From Ignavibacteria bacterium UBA961 (GTDB taxonomy: Bacteria > Bacteroidota > Ignavibacteria > Kapaibacteriales > UBA961): 19,953 nucleotides of DNA. Below the pieces are notes generated by a model that was not told where the DNA came from, made no database searches, and was given only the letters and a program-made list of their open reading frames with translations. Below, piece by piece: positions 7,883 through 16,480 of the stretch. The stretch is from NCBI GenBank assembly GCA_002293005.1, contig DBCJ01000009.1, positions 1 through 19,953 on the forward strand. The letters run 5' to 3'. How positions within the stretch are numbered: the stretch's first letter is position 1; each line of letters begins with the position of its first letter. Both the position numbers and the translations under genes were made by a program.

Positions 7883-9943
7883 TTACAAAAGAGTATAAGT
7901 CTTCATGGTTCCTTTGCCCTTCATTTCTGTTTCCCCTCTATAAGAAGTAATAAATCCACCCTTGGATTGATTTGATAATTCTGATACGAATGATTCACTT
8001 ACTTGAATTTTTCCAGGCATTCCAGTACTCTCCAATCTGCTCGCAATATTTACAGAATCACCCCATAAATCGTACGAATATCTGTTTAGTCCAATCACTC
8101 CTGCAACTGCGGGTCCTGAGTGGATACCTATTCTTAACTCAATGGCTCTATCTTCAAAATTGAAAGATTCTGATAATCTCATGACTTCTTTGGCAAACTC
8201 TGCCATGCGAATCGCGTGATCTTGCTTATGTTCAGGTATACCACAAACGGCCATATATGAGTCACCTATTGTCTTAATCTTCTCAATACCGTGCTTATCT
8301 GCTAGATTATCAATTATAGAAAACAATTTATTGAGATTTCGAACCAATGCAGATGGTGAAATTGATTCAGCTATTGAAGTAAATCCAACGATGTCAGAAA
8401 AGAAAATACTAACAGATGCAGTTTCTTCAGCAATTGTCTTTTCTCCTGCAATTATTCTCTCTGCAATAGTTGAAGGTAGAATGTCATGCAACAATCTGGA
8501 ATGTTCTCGCAATGCTGATAATTCACTTTGTTGATGTTGTTCAGCCTCTAATATTTTCCGATTATGCTCCATGATTTCTGCATGCTTTCGGATATCTGAA
8601 CTATGAATCTCCGCTTCAAGATCATGAAATATTTTATGATAAGTAAATGCGGATTCCCAATCTTTCATCTTTGAATACATGTCAGATAATCTGTTAGCAT
8701 GCGTAGCTTGCTCAAATTTCATATTGGCTTGCACAGTATGTGCATATGCTTGTTCCACAAATGAAATAGAAGTTGCTGTTTCAGCATCCGACACTGATTC
8801 ATGAAAGTAGATAATACCAAGCGAGCTTAGGAATTCATGCATTCTATCCTGATCACCCTTTTCCTTACTGAGCTGCAATCCTCTTTCATTATACTCCTTG
8901 GCTAAAGAATAATTCTCTTGTTTGAGATACAATTGCCCCAGGTTAACATAATAGTATAATTCTTCGGTATAATTACCCGTATTTCTATAGCGCTCATAAG
9001 CCTTATTGTAATACTCTATGGCTTGATCATATTGTTTATTCATCAAATATGTCGAGCCCACATTATTATAGATTGAGTAAAGAGCTGATTTATTTCCAAG
9101 CACTTCATACATTTCAATGGAATTTCGGTAATAGAGTGCTGCTTTTTCAAAGTCATCCAAATGAAAATATATATTTCCCATACTTGCATAGACATTAGCA
9201 ATTCCACTTTTTCGATCCAACTGCTGATTGAGCTCTAAACTTTGTTGATAATACTCCAATGCCTTTTGATTATCTGATAATCTTCTATAAATATTCCCAA
9301 GATTTATGAGTACGGCAGACTTACCATAGAGATTACCCTCCTTTTCATACAATGAGAGTGCTTTTACATACATTGAGAAGGCTTTATCAAAAAGAGACTG
9401 ATCAAAATTCAACATGCCGATGAAAACGTGTCCATTAGCCATCAACGTAAACTCAGTACTTCCATTCAACTCATGTAATGCATCTGAATATACCGAAAGA
9501 GCTTGTTGATATTCCCCTTTAATCTTATATAGAGAACCCTTTGTATAAAGCACACTTGCTCTGTAGACCAAATCAGACTCATTCTTAAACTTTTCAAGTG
9601 CTTTATTGACTGATAGTTCAGCACCTTCAACATTCATTGAAATCATTTGAGTTTGTGCAATCGCCAAGTGAATTTTTCCAATATTCACTTCTGAAATCGA
9701 TTGTTCATTCTCTTGCAACAAATGTTCTAATTTTTCTGCAACATGAGATGATTTGCTATAATATGACTGCTTATAACATGCTTCATATTGATAGAGCAAA
9801 AATGTACAGAATACATTTACCTCATAATCTTTCCAGTCAACTGATTGGACAAAAGAAATTATAAACTCTTCTGCTACCTGATACTGATATGTTCTAATGT
9901 ACTTTGTAAAAGTAACTTCTGCTTCAAGAATAAGATCATTCAT
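7883..9943 (-). CDS. Cytoplasmic TPR-repeat class III adenylate cyclase
   Basis: This 686-residue soluble protein has no signal peptide or membrane segment. Residues ~90-435 hold about eight TPR repeats, seen as recurring 'G-x-x-Y...A-x-x-Y/Y-Y-x-x-S/A' helix pairs. A charged helix or coiled coil (~449-488) and the cyclase-linker sequence LLHDILPSTIAERI lead into a class III catalytic domain (~505-686). Metal-binding aspartates are Asp517 (FFSDIVGFT) and Asp561 (KTIGDSY), spaced 44 residues apart as in active enzymes. The transition-state residues are Asn632 and Arg636 (NIASR). The base-recognition positions are Lys557 and Asp625 (YDLWGD), the pair that specifies ATP rather than GTP. It should therefore make cAMP, with the TPRs probably binding a partner protein. 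The gene is AT-richer than its neighbours and is preceded by a near-perfect inverted repeat. No cAMP receptor gene lies in the window. Confidence 0.92.
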   Translation of the reverse strand: MNDLILEAEVTFTKYIRTYQYQVAEEFIISFVQSVDWKDYEVNVFCTFLLYQYEACYKQSYYSKSSHVAEKLEHLLQENEQSISEVNIGKIHLAIAQTQMISMNVEGAELSVNKALEKFKNESDLVYRASVLYTKGSLYKIKGEYQQALSVYSDALHELNGSTEFTLMANGHVFIGMLNFDQSLFDKAFSMYVKALSLYEKEGNLYGKSAVLINLGNIYRRLSDNQKALEYYQQSLELNQQLDRKSGIANVYASMGNIYFHLDDFEKAALYYRNSIEMYEVLGNKSALYSIYNNVGSTYLMNKQYDQAIEYYNKAYERYRNTGNYTEELYYYVNLGQLYLKQENYSLAKEYNERGLQLSKEKGDQDRMHEFLSSLGIIYFHESVSDAETATSISFVEQAYAHTVQANMKFEQATHANRLSDMYSKMKDWESAFTYHKIFHDLEAEIHSSDIRKHAEIMEHNRKILEAEQHQQSELSALREHSRLLHDILPSTIAERIIAGEKTIAEETASVSIFFSDIVGFTSIAESISPSALVRNLNKLFSIIDNLADKHGIEKIKTIGDSYMAVCGIPEHKQDHAIRMAEFAKEVMRLSESFNFEDRAIELRIGIHSGPAVAGVIGLNRYSYDLWGDSVNIASRLESTGMPGKIQVSESFVSELSNQSKGGFITSYRGETEMKGKGTMKTYTLL

Positions 9944-9951
9944 GATATGCT

Positions 9952-9974
9952 ATCAATAATTGCAATTGATTGAT
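9952..9974. repeat. Near-perfect inverted repeat upstream of the cyclase gene
   Basis: Six-base arms ATCAAT and ATTGAT flank the 10-bp palindrome AATTGCAATT plus one unpaired G. The element lies 8 to 31 bp upstream of the cyclase ATG, in the only intergenic gap of note here (9944-10073). It could be a regulator binding site or a weak AT-rich hairpin in the 5' untranslated region. In the rest of that gap I see neither a clear promoter nor a terminator. Confidence 0.45.
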
Positions 9975-10073
9975 GATACATGTTGTCTAATGAAAACCTA
10001 TCTATATTTTCAAATTTCATGTACTGGATTGATTCACTTTATCGGCTTTTTGATTTGTGTTCAACATTGTGCT

Positions 10074-10796
10074 TCACTGACTTTTCTTCCATTCATCATA
10101 CATGGAGCGCAATAATTGCACATCTTCCCATGCGGGTTTTTTCCAATTGGGATTGCGAAGCAAAGCAGCAGGATGATAGGTTGCAAGAAGAGATACGCCG
10201 TGATAATTCATCACTTTTCCTCTGATATCCTGCATTTGATGATTCTTCTTGAAAAGAGTATTTACAGCTGTGAGTCCAAGAGCCAAAATGAATGCAGGTT
10301 TTATGATTTCAATTTGCTTTTGCAGATAGGGTTCGCATTGCGCAATTTCATCTTTCTCGGGTCTTCTGTTTTCGGGTGGACGACATTTGATTATATTGGC
10401 AATATACACCTCATCTCTTGAAAGATTGATTGCTTCTAGAATCTTCGTGAGAAGCTTCCCGGCCGCACCAACAAATGGCAAACCTTGCGCATCTTCATCA
10501 GCACCCGGTGCTTCACCGATGATCAAAATATCAGCATTAGGATTTCCCGATCCAAAGACAAATGAATTTCGAGTATTTCCCAGTCGACATTCCATGCATG
10601 TATGAATATGATCATGCAAAATAGGAAGTGTTTCTGCTGATTGCCATGCGGTATTTATGCTCATGATTGACTTCTCTGATTCTGTGGATTGTTCGGGAGA
10701 AACAATTGTTTTTTGTGCATCAATAAACAAAACCGATCCTAAGATTTCTTGTTGTTGCACAAGATATCGTTCAAGATCGGTTTTCTGTTTTTTCAT
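10074..10796 (-). CDS. Family 4 uracil-DNA glycosylase (4Fe-4S)
   Basis: The enzyme removes uracil from DNA after cytosine deamination or dUTP incorporation, starting base excision repair. Family 4 features are complete in 240 residues: the four iron-sulphur cysteines Cys67, Cys70, Cys138 and Cys154 (16 residues between the last two), the active-site motif GEAPGADEDAQGLPF (94-108), KCRPPENRRP (137-146) and HPAALLRNP (208-216). The first ~50 residues are a variable low-conservation extension, common in this family. It starts 19 bp after the phosphohexomutase stop on the same strand and is probably cotranscribed with it and enolase; the functional link is not obvious. The 3' side is a 130-bp gap before the cyclase gene, without an evident terminator. 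Confidence 0.92.
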   Translation of the reverse strand: MKKQKTDLERYLVQQQEILGSVLFIDAQKTIVSPEQSTESEKSIMSINTAWQSAETLPILHDHIHTCMECRLGNTRNSFVFGSGNPNADILIIGEAPGADEDAQGLPFVGAAGKLLTKILEAINLSRDEVYIANIIKCRPPENRRPEKDEIAQCEPYLQKQIEIIKPAFILALGLTAVNTLFKKNHQMQDIRGKVMNYHGVSLLATYHPAALLRNPNWKKPAWEDVQLLRSMYDEWKKSQ

Positions 10797-10815
10797 ATTG
10801 GAATATCCTACTACT

Positions 10816-12216
10816 TCAGCTTAATTTTATGCCTTCTTCCAATAGCTCATTTACTTTTCCCATTGATTCAGCTTCTGCATAAAATCTGATGAGAGGTTCT
10901 GTACCAGATGCTCGAATCAAAAGCCAGCCATTTTCAATGAAAAATTTATAACCGTCTTTTGTATTGGAACCAATAACGGGAAATCTTCCAATTTTTGCGG
11001 GACCTTTGGCACAGGCCGCCAAAATTGCTTTCTTCTGTTGGGGCGTTACATGAACATCTTTGCGCATATATCTGTGAGGACCAAACTCTTCATCCAATTC
11101 ATCACATAACTCACGCAAAGTCTTTTTGCGAGTCGCCATCATTTCAATCAAGAGGAGTGCATTGAAGATACCATCTCGTTCAGGGATATGAAGCATCGTA
11201 CCAAGACCACCGGATTCTTCTCCACCAACTATGATTTTCTCCTCATTCATGAGTTTGGCAACATATTTAAAACCAACAGGTGTTTCATGTATTGGAATTG
11301 AATGCTTTGCGCAATACTTTTCAATCATGGAAGTGACAGATACTGTTTTTACAACTGCACCACGCTTTTTCTTCACTTCCCACATATACTTAAGTAAAAG
11401 AATGAATAGCTTTTGTGAATCCACAAAATTCCCTTCATTATCCGCTGCACCAAGTCTGTCAGCATCTCCATCTGTTGCAATGCCCACATCATATTTACCT
11501 GTTTTCATGATATCTAAGAATTCATGAAGATTATGTGGGATCGGCTCGGGATGCTTTACTTCACCAAATGTAGGATTGACCTCTGCATGCAATTCAGTGA
11601 CATTATTCAATACTTTCGGAAGAATATTTTGTCCTGCACCATACATTGCATCGAGAAGAACAGTATAACCCGAATCATTGATCAATTCCAGATCGATTTT
11701 CTTTCTGATATATCGTAGATATGATTCCTGTGCATCAAAAGGTCTGATCATTCTTTCCAAAATATATTCATCTAGTGATTTGGCAGGTGCTTTGGGGATT
11801 TTATTTCCCAATTTTTCCAATTCCTTTTCAATCTCCGCAATTTCTTCCGGATAAGCAGGACCACCAAATCGACCTTTCACTTTATATCCGCTGTAGATCG
11901 GTGGATTGTGACTTGCTGTGATCACAATTCCGAGGACAGAACCTTTTTGTTTCGTATGAAAAGATACTTGAGGAGTGGAAGAAATATCTTGTGTGATATG
12001 CACAGTAATACCATGCGCGGCGAAGACTCGAGCTGTTTCCTCCGCAAATTCTTTTGACATGAATCTTGTATCATAGCCAATCACGGCGGATGGATTTTTA
12101 TCGCCGATACGCTTGATATAATTGGCTGTTGCCGTGGCAACAAGCGCAAGATTGTCATAGGTGAAATCACGCGCGATGATTCCGCGCCATCCATCAGTTC
12201 CAAAGACAATACTCAT
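10816..12216 (-). CDS. Phosphoglucomutase / phosphomannomutase (alpha-D-phosphohexomutase)
   Basis: The enzyme interconverts hexose 1- and 6-phosphates, feeding nucleotide-sugar and polysaccharide synthesis. The start is set at ATG 12216 (MSIVFGTDGWRG); a TTG two codons upstream is less likely. All four family motifs are present in 466 residues: the phosphoserine loop TASHNPP with Ser102, the Mg2+ loop DGDADR (Asp249, Asp251, Asp253), the sugar-binding loop GGEESGG (~332-336) and the phosphate-binding loop RASGTEP (435-441). Glucose versus mannose preference cannot be assigned from these motifs, and GlmM is less likely given the overall sequence. The gene lies 39 bp downstream of enolase and 19 bp upstream of the uracil glycosylase on the same strand, which suggests one transcript. 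Confidence 0.92.
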   Translation of the reverse strand: MSIVFGTDGWRGIIARDFTYDNLALVATATANYIKRIGDKNPSAVIGYDTRFMSKEFAEETARVFAAHGITVHITQDISSTPQVSFHTKQKGSVLGIVITASHNPPIYSGYKVKGRFGGPAYPEEIAEIEKELEKLGNKIPKAPAKSLDEYILERMIRPFDAQESYLRYIRKKIDLELINDSGYTVLLDAMYGAGQNILPKVLNNVTELHAEVNPTFGEVKHPEPIPHNLHEFLDIMKTGKYDVGIATDGDADRLGAADNEGNFVDSQKLFILLLKYMWEVKKKRGAVVKTVSVTSMIEKYCAKHSIPIHETPVGFKYVAKLMNEEKIIVGGEESGGLGTMLHIPERDGIFNALLLIEMMATRKKTLRELCDELDEEFGPHRYMRKDVHVTPQQKKAILAACAKGPAKIGRFPVIGSNTKDGYKFFIENGWLLIRASGTEPLIRFYAEAESMGKVNELLEEGIKLS

Positions 12217-12255
12217 ATCCAACCCGCTTCAAATGTGGTGAATCATTGATTTCAA

Positions 12256-13617
<1,362 letters not shown>

Positions 13618-13911
13618 TCAAAAAGTAATCGCATCAATCTTTGAAGCAAGATCCATGTCAAGCAGAGTAAGACCGCCTTTGTCATGTGTGCTGATTGATA
13701 TATCAATTTTGTTCCAGCCATATAATCGTATTTCAGGATGATGATCCATTGCCTCGGCATGGATCGCAATTGCATTGATGAAACCAATGGCTGAAACAAA
13801 GTCATGAAGAATACATGTTCTCATGATTTTTTTGCCATCTGATTCCCATAAAGGCAATAATTCCAAGTGATTACGAATCGCTTCCTCGGAGAGAAGATCG
13901 GGTCTGCTCAT
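13618..13911 (-). CDS. Pterin-4a-carbinolamine dehydratase-like protein (PCD/DCoH family)
   Basis: PCD enzymes dehydrate 4a-hydroxytetrahydropterin formed by aromatic amino acid hydroxylases; bacterial members without a hydroxylase partner have also been linked to pterin or molybdopterin metabolism. The 97-residue protein has the family active-site pattern HAEAMDHHPEI (His57, His58, Pro59), a following Trp66, and STHDKGGLT with His76 and Asp77, in the expected order and spacing. The start is ATG 13911, 14 bp after the thioredoxin stop; an upstream TTG that would overlap the trxA stop is less plausible. The ribosome-binding GGAG lies in the palindrome just before the start. No phenylalanine hydroxylase is in the window, so the physiological substrate is open. 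It is cotranscribed with trxA. Confidence 0.85.
   Translation of the reverse strand: MSRPDLLSEEAIRNHLELLPLWESDGKKIMRTCILHDFVSAIGFINAIAIHAEAMDHHPEIRLYGWNKIDISISTHDKGGLTLLDMDLASKIDAITF
13619..13649 (-). promoter_or_regulatory. Candidate enolase promoter inside the 3' end of the PCD gene
   Basis: On the minus strand TTG (13649-13647), a 19-bp spacer and TACTTTTT-G (13627-13619) resemble the TTTG / TAnnTTTG pattern, with one mismatch or one extra T in the -7 box. The spacing is the same as at the tRNA-Leu promoter. A transcript from here would cross the hairpin before reaching enolase. The match is imperfect, so this is a hypothesis. Confidence 0.3.
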
Positions 13912-13923
13912 GGAGAATTCTCC
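13912..13923 (-). promoter_or_regulatory. Ribosome binding site within a 12-bp palindrome before the PCD gene
   Basis: GGAGAATTCTCC is a perfect palindrome lying between the trxA stop (13926) and the PCD ATG (13911). Its first half supplies the GGAG Shine-Dalgarno sequence at a suitable spacing; folding GGAG onto CTCC would hide it. This supports the ATG at 13911 as the start and suggests dependence on ribosomes finishing trxA. Confidence 0.5.
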
Positions 13924-13925
13924 AA

Positions 13926-14252
13926 TCAATTCACATGGGCTTCGAGGCGCTCTGTGATATATGGTTTACCAACGGCACCAATGATTGTATCAACCAATTG
14001 TCCACCCTTGAAGATCAAAATAGTCGGGATGGAACGAATGCCAAATTTTTCAGCTGCTAGTTGATTATTGTCAACATCCAATTTTCCGATGACCGCCTTT
14101 CCTTCATAATCTTTGGCAAGATCTTCGATAATTGGTGCAATCATGCGACATGGACCGCACCAAGTGGCCCAAAAATCAACGAGAACAGGTTTATCTGAAT
14201 TCAATACTTCAGCTTCGAAATTCTCATCGGTGATATGCAATGGTTGCGACAT
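13926..14252 (-). CDS. trxA: Thioredoxin
   Basis: This is a cytoplasmic dithiol/disulphide oxidoreductase of 108 residues, the standard length for thioredoxin 1. It shows the active site WCGPC (Cys32, Cys35), the buried Asp26 in VDFWATW, the cis-proline Pro76 in RSIPT and the C-terminal GAVGK segment. No signal peptide is present, so it acts on cytoplasmic targets such as ribonucleotide reductase and peroxiredoxins. It is the first gene of a two-gene unit with the PCD-like gene. A -7-type box lies about 40 bp upstream of the start. Confidence 0.97.
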   Translation of the reverse strand: MSQPLHITDENFEAEVLNSDKPVLVDFWATWCGPCRMIAPIIEDLAKDYEGKAVIGKLDVDNNQLAAEKFGIRSIPTILIFKGGQLVDTIIGAVGKPYITERLEAHVN

Positions 14253-14294
14253 GATTTAATACCTATGGAATATGTTTTGGAAATGTGATGACTG

Positions 14295-14302
14295 CAAAAC
14301 TA
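14295..14302 (-). promoter_or_regulatory. Candidate -7 box of the trxA promoter
   Basis: On the minus strand this reads TAGTTTTG, identical to the -7 box of the Asp-box protein gene. A transcript from it would have a leader of roughly 35 nt to the trxA ATG. No convincing TTTG lies at the usual -33 distance, which instead holds a T-rich stretch. The remainder of the 14253-14399 gap shows no clear terminator for the upstream aminotransferase gene. Confidence 0.4.
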
Positions 14303-14399
14303 CTAAAAAAACCCATCGAACATGATGATTTGAGTATGTCTATAGAGCATTTTTTCGTAAATGTTTGACAATTGAATAGGATAGAACATTATATATGGT

Positions 14400-15569
14400 T
14401 CATGTCTGCAACTTATGCAGTCTTTCCGCGGCTGTTTCCAACACTTGATTGGATTTACAGAAGCAAAATCTCACATAATTTCCTGCTCTTTCCGGCCTGA
14501 GATAGAATCCTGTGCTAGGAATGCAAGCAATGCCAATCTCCTTGATCAACCAATTCGTAAATGACTTCATATTCGGGAACGGATATTCTGAAGTATCAGC
14601 CATGATGAAATATGCACCTTGCGGTATTATTGGATAGAGTCCGGCTGATGAAAGTGCATGAGCAAGGAAATCTCTTTTGTCCTGATACATATTGACAAGT
14701 TGCTGGAAATAGGAATCAGGTAAGTCAAGAGCAGCCGCGGCGGCTCCTTGAAATGGTGTTGCTGTTGAAAACACGGTGTATTGATGAATATTTCGGATTG
14801 GAATTTGTAATTCTTCCGGCGCAATCACCCAACCGATTTTCCAACCGGTGAAAGAAAAAGACTTCCCTAAACTTGAAATGGTGATTGTGCGATGTTTCAT
14901 ATCAGGTAATGATCGCATTTGAATATGTCCAGCCGGATCAAAGCCGATATGTTCATATACTTCATCCATGATTGCGAGTGCATCAAATTCCTGACATACA
15001 TCCGCGATGAATCCAAGTTCCAATTGACTAAACATCGTACCGGTTGGATTATGCGGTGTATTGATGATGATTGCTTTTGTCTTCGCCGAAAATGCCTCTC
15101 GCAATTCATGATGATTGAATTTGAAGAGTGGCTCATGTAATGTGACCGGCACAGGAATTCCGCCGGCCATGCGAATGACTGGCACATAGGAATCATAACA
15201 TGGTTCAAAGACTATCACTTCATCGCCGGGGTTTATAAAGGCAAGCAATGTGGACAGCAATGCTTCCGTGGCACCGGTGGTTACTGTTATTTCTCTATCG
15301 GGATCGATTTCATGAAAATAGAATCTCGACTGATGTCTCGCAATCGCCCTTCTCAAAGTATGAGCTCCGATCATCGGGGCATATTGATTGTTTCCCGAGG
15401 CAATTGACTCCATTGCGATGCGCTTTATTTCAAGTGGACCATCAAAGTCCGGAAAACCCTGACCAAGATTGATGGCATTGTATTCCTGAGCCAATTGCGT
15501 GATTTCTGAGAAAATGGTCATTCCCATTCCCTCAACTCTATCTGCATGAAAATGTGTTTTCTTTGACAT
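14400..15569 (-). CDS. PLP-dependent class I/II aminotransferase (methionine/kynurenine/glutamine aminotransferase type)
   Basis: This is a fold-type I aminotransferase of 389 residues. Lys236 in SSLGKSFSFTGWKIGW forms the Schiff base with PLP. Asn174 (NTPHNPTG), Asp202 and Tyr205 (MDEVYEH) hold the cofactor, and Arg367 (YVRFCF) binds the substrate carboxylate. The N-terminal INLGQGFPDFDGP (33-45) is typical of the branch containing E. coli YbdL (methionine aminotransferase) and mammalian kynurenine/glutamine transaminase K. A role such as transaminating ketomethiobutyrate in methionine salvage is plausible but is inference from family. The start codon lies 4 bp after the stop of the TerC-like gene, implying cotranscription and probable translational coupling. 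Confidence 0.92.
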   Translation of the reverse strand: MSKKTHFHADRVEGMGMTIFSEITQLAQEYNAINLGQGFPDFDGPLEIKRIAMESIASGNNQYAPMIGAHTLRRAIARHQSRFYFHEIDPDREITVTTGATEALLSTLLAFINPGDEVIVFEPCYDSYVPVIRMAGGIPVPVTLHEPLFKFNHHELREAFSAKTKAIIINTPHNPTGTMFSQLELGFIADVCQEFDALAIMDEVYEHIGFDPAGHIQMRSLPDMKHRTITISSLGKSFSFTGWKIGWVIAPEELQIPIRNIHQYTVFSTATPFQGAAAAALDLPDSYFQQLVNMYQDKRDFLAHALSSAGLYPIIPQGAYFIMADTSEYPFPNMKSFTNWLIKEIGIACIPSTGFYLRPERAGNYVRFCFCKSNQVLETAAERLHKLQT

Positions 15570-15573
15570 GACT

Positions 15574-16314
15574 TTATCGCAAATGAACGGGTGGATTTTG
15601 TGTTTTCTTTCGAAGTTTGATATTCAGGGTCTCCACAAGCAATGAGAAAGCCATGGCAGAATAGATATATCCTTTAGGAACATGAACTCCGAATCCCTCA
15701 ACGAATAATGTTAAACCAACCATGAGAAGAAATGACAATGCAAGAATCTTTAGGGTGGGGTGTGTATCCACAAATTCGCTAATTGCTGTTGCGGAAAGCA
15801 ACATTATGGTCAATGCAATGATGATGGCAGCCACCATGATAGGTATTTGATTGGCCAAACCAATCGCCGTAATCACCGAATCAAGTGAAAATACAAGATC
15901 AATCAAGAGGATTTGTCCAATAACTATATAGAAAGCGCTCTTGGCCACACCGTTTTTATTTTCCGAATGTTCGCCTTCCAATTTTGAATGAATTTCAAGC
16001 GTGCTTTTTCCCAAAAGAAATAATCCACCAAATACCATGATGAGATCCCTTCCGGAAAAGTCATGACCTATCATGGAGAATAACGGATAGACCAGTCCTG
16101 CCAGATAGGAGATGCTCATAAGCAAGAGAAAACGCAAAATCAATGCCCCTACAATCCAGATTCTTCGGGCTTTGGCATGTTGTTCAGGAGGTAATTTACC
16201 AATGATGATAGACACAAAAATCACATTGTCAATACCCAATGCGATTTCCAAAAGTGAGAGGGTCAATAAACTAAACAACCCCTCAGGAGTCAGAAAAACC
16301 TGCAAAAATTCCAT
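15574..16314 (-). CDS. TerC-family integral membrane protein
   Basis: This is a polytopic inner-membrane protein of about 246 residues with seven to nine hydrophobic segments. It has the two TerC-family signatures: the acidic motif ALGIDNVIF in the first helix region, and LVFSLDSVITAIG in the second half, each with the conserved Asp thought to take part in metal handling. TerC-family proteins have been tied to tellurite resistance and, more generally, to manganese efflux or loading of exported enzymes; the substrate here is unknown. The start is placed at ATG 16314 (MEFLQVFLTPEGL), which matches the compact N-terminus of the family and lies ~35 nt downstream of a good -7 box. Longer in-frame starts at 16356 and 16422 lie at or upstream of that predicted transcript start. 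First gene of a two-gene unit with the aminotransferase. Confidence 0.88.
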   Translation of the reverse strand: MEFLQVFLTPEGLFSLLTLSLLEIALGIDNVIFVSIIIGKLPPEQHAKARRIWIVGALILRFLLLMSISYLAGLVYPLFSMIGHDFSGRDLIMVFGGLFLLGKSTLEIHSKLEGEHSENKNGVAKSAFYIVIGQILLIDLVFSLDSVITAIGLANQIPIMVAAIIIALTIMLLSATAISEFVDTHPTLKILALSFLLMVGLTLFVEGFGVHVPKGYIYSAMAFSLLVETLNIKLRKKTQNPPVHLR

Positions 16315-16356
16315 GAATAAGTCCCATTTTATTGATAAATCACTCTCTATTCTCAT

Positions 16357-16387
16357 CAAAGATAGTAAAGCGCATGATGAGTCGAAA
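16357..16387 (-). promoter_or_regulatory. Probable promoter of the TerC-aminotransferase unit
   Basis: On the minus strand TTTC (16387-16384), a 19-bp spacer and TATCTTTG (16364-16357) match the Bacteroidota-type promoter, with one mismatch in the -33 element. Predicted initiation near 16350 leaves a ~35-nt leader containing GGGA shortly before the ATG at 16314. Confidence 0.55.
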
Positions 16388-16465
16388 ACCGTCAGGGAAT
16401 CAAACATCAAAAGACAAACCACTCAATCTCTTTGATTGCATGGGATGTATGGAGGGAAATGTAAC

Positions 16466-16473
16466 TAAATTTG
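16466..16473 (+). promoter_or_regulatory. Candidate -7 box upstream of the ECF sigma gene
   Basis: TAAATTTG matches TAnnTTTG exactly. No clear TTTG lies 19 bp upstream. Initiation would fall about at 16480, making the ATG at 16481 leaderless and favouring 16496 or 16517 as the start codon. A housekeeping-type box, rather than an ECF-type one, suggests basal transcription by the primary sigma factor. The rest of the divergent gap (16315-16480) shows only the TerC promoter. Confidence 0.45.
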
Positions 16474-16480
16474 CATCAAA

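Noticed and set aside
7707..7898. 63-codon frame across the tRNA-Leu locus
   Set aside because: It covers the tRNA and its terminator. The cloverleaf and terminator explain the sequence completely.
7883..8460. Guanylate cyclase assignment for the catalytic domain
   Set aside because: The base-selecting positions are Lys557 and Asp625. Guanylate cyclases have Glu and Cys (or similar) there.
7752..10073. Genomic island with tRNA-Leu as attachment site
   Set aside because: I looked for a copy of the tRNA 3' end beyond the cyclase gene and saw none. No integrase or mobility gene is present, and a single AT-rich gene is weak evidence alone.
14300..14399. Terminator after the aminotransferase gene
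   Set aside because: Only weak A/T pairings around AACATTTACGAAAAAATG were found, with no GC stem followed by a T-tract.
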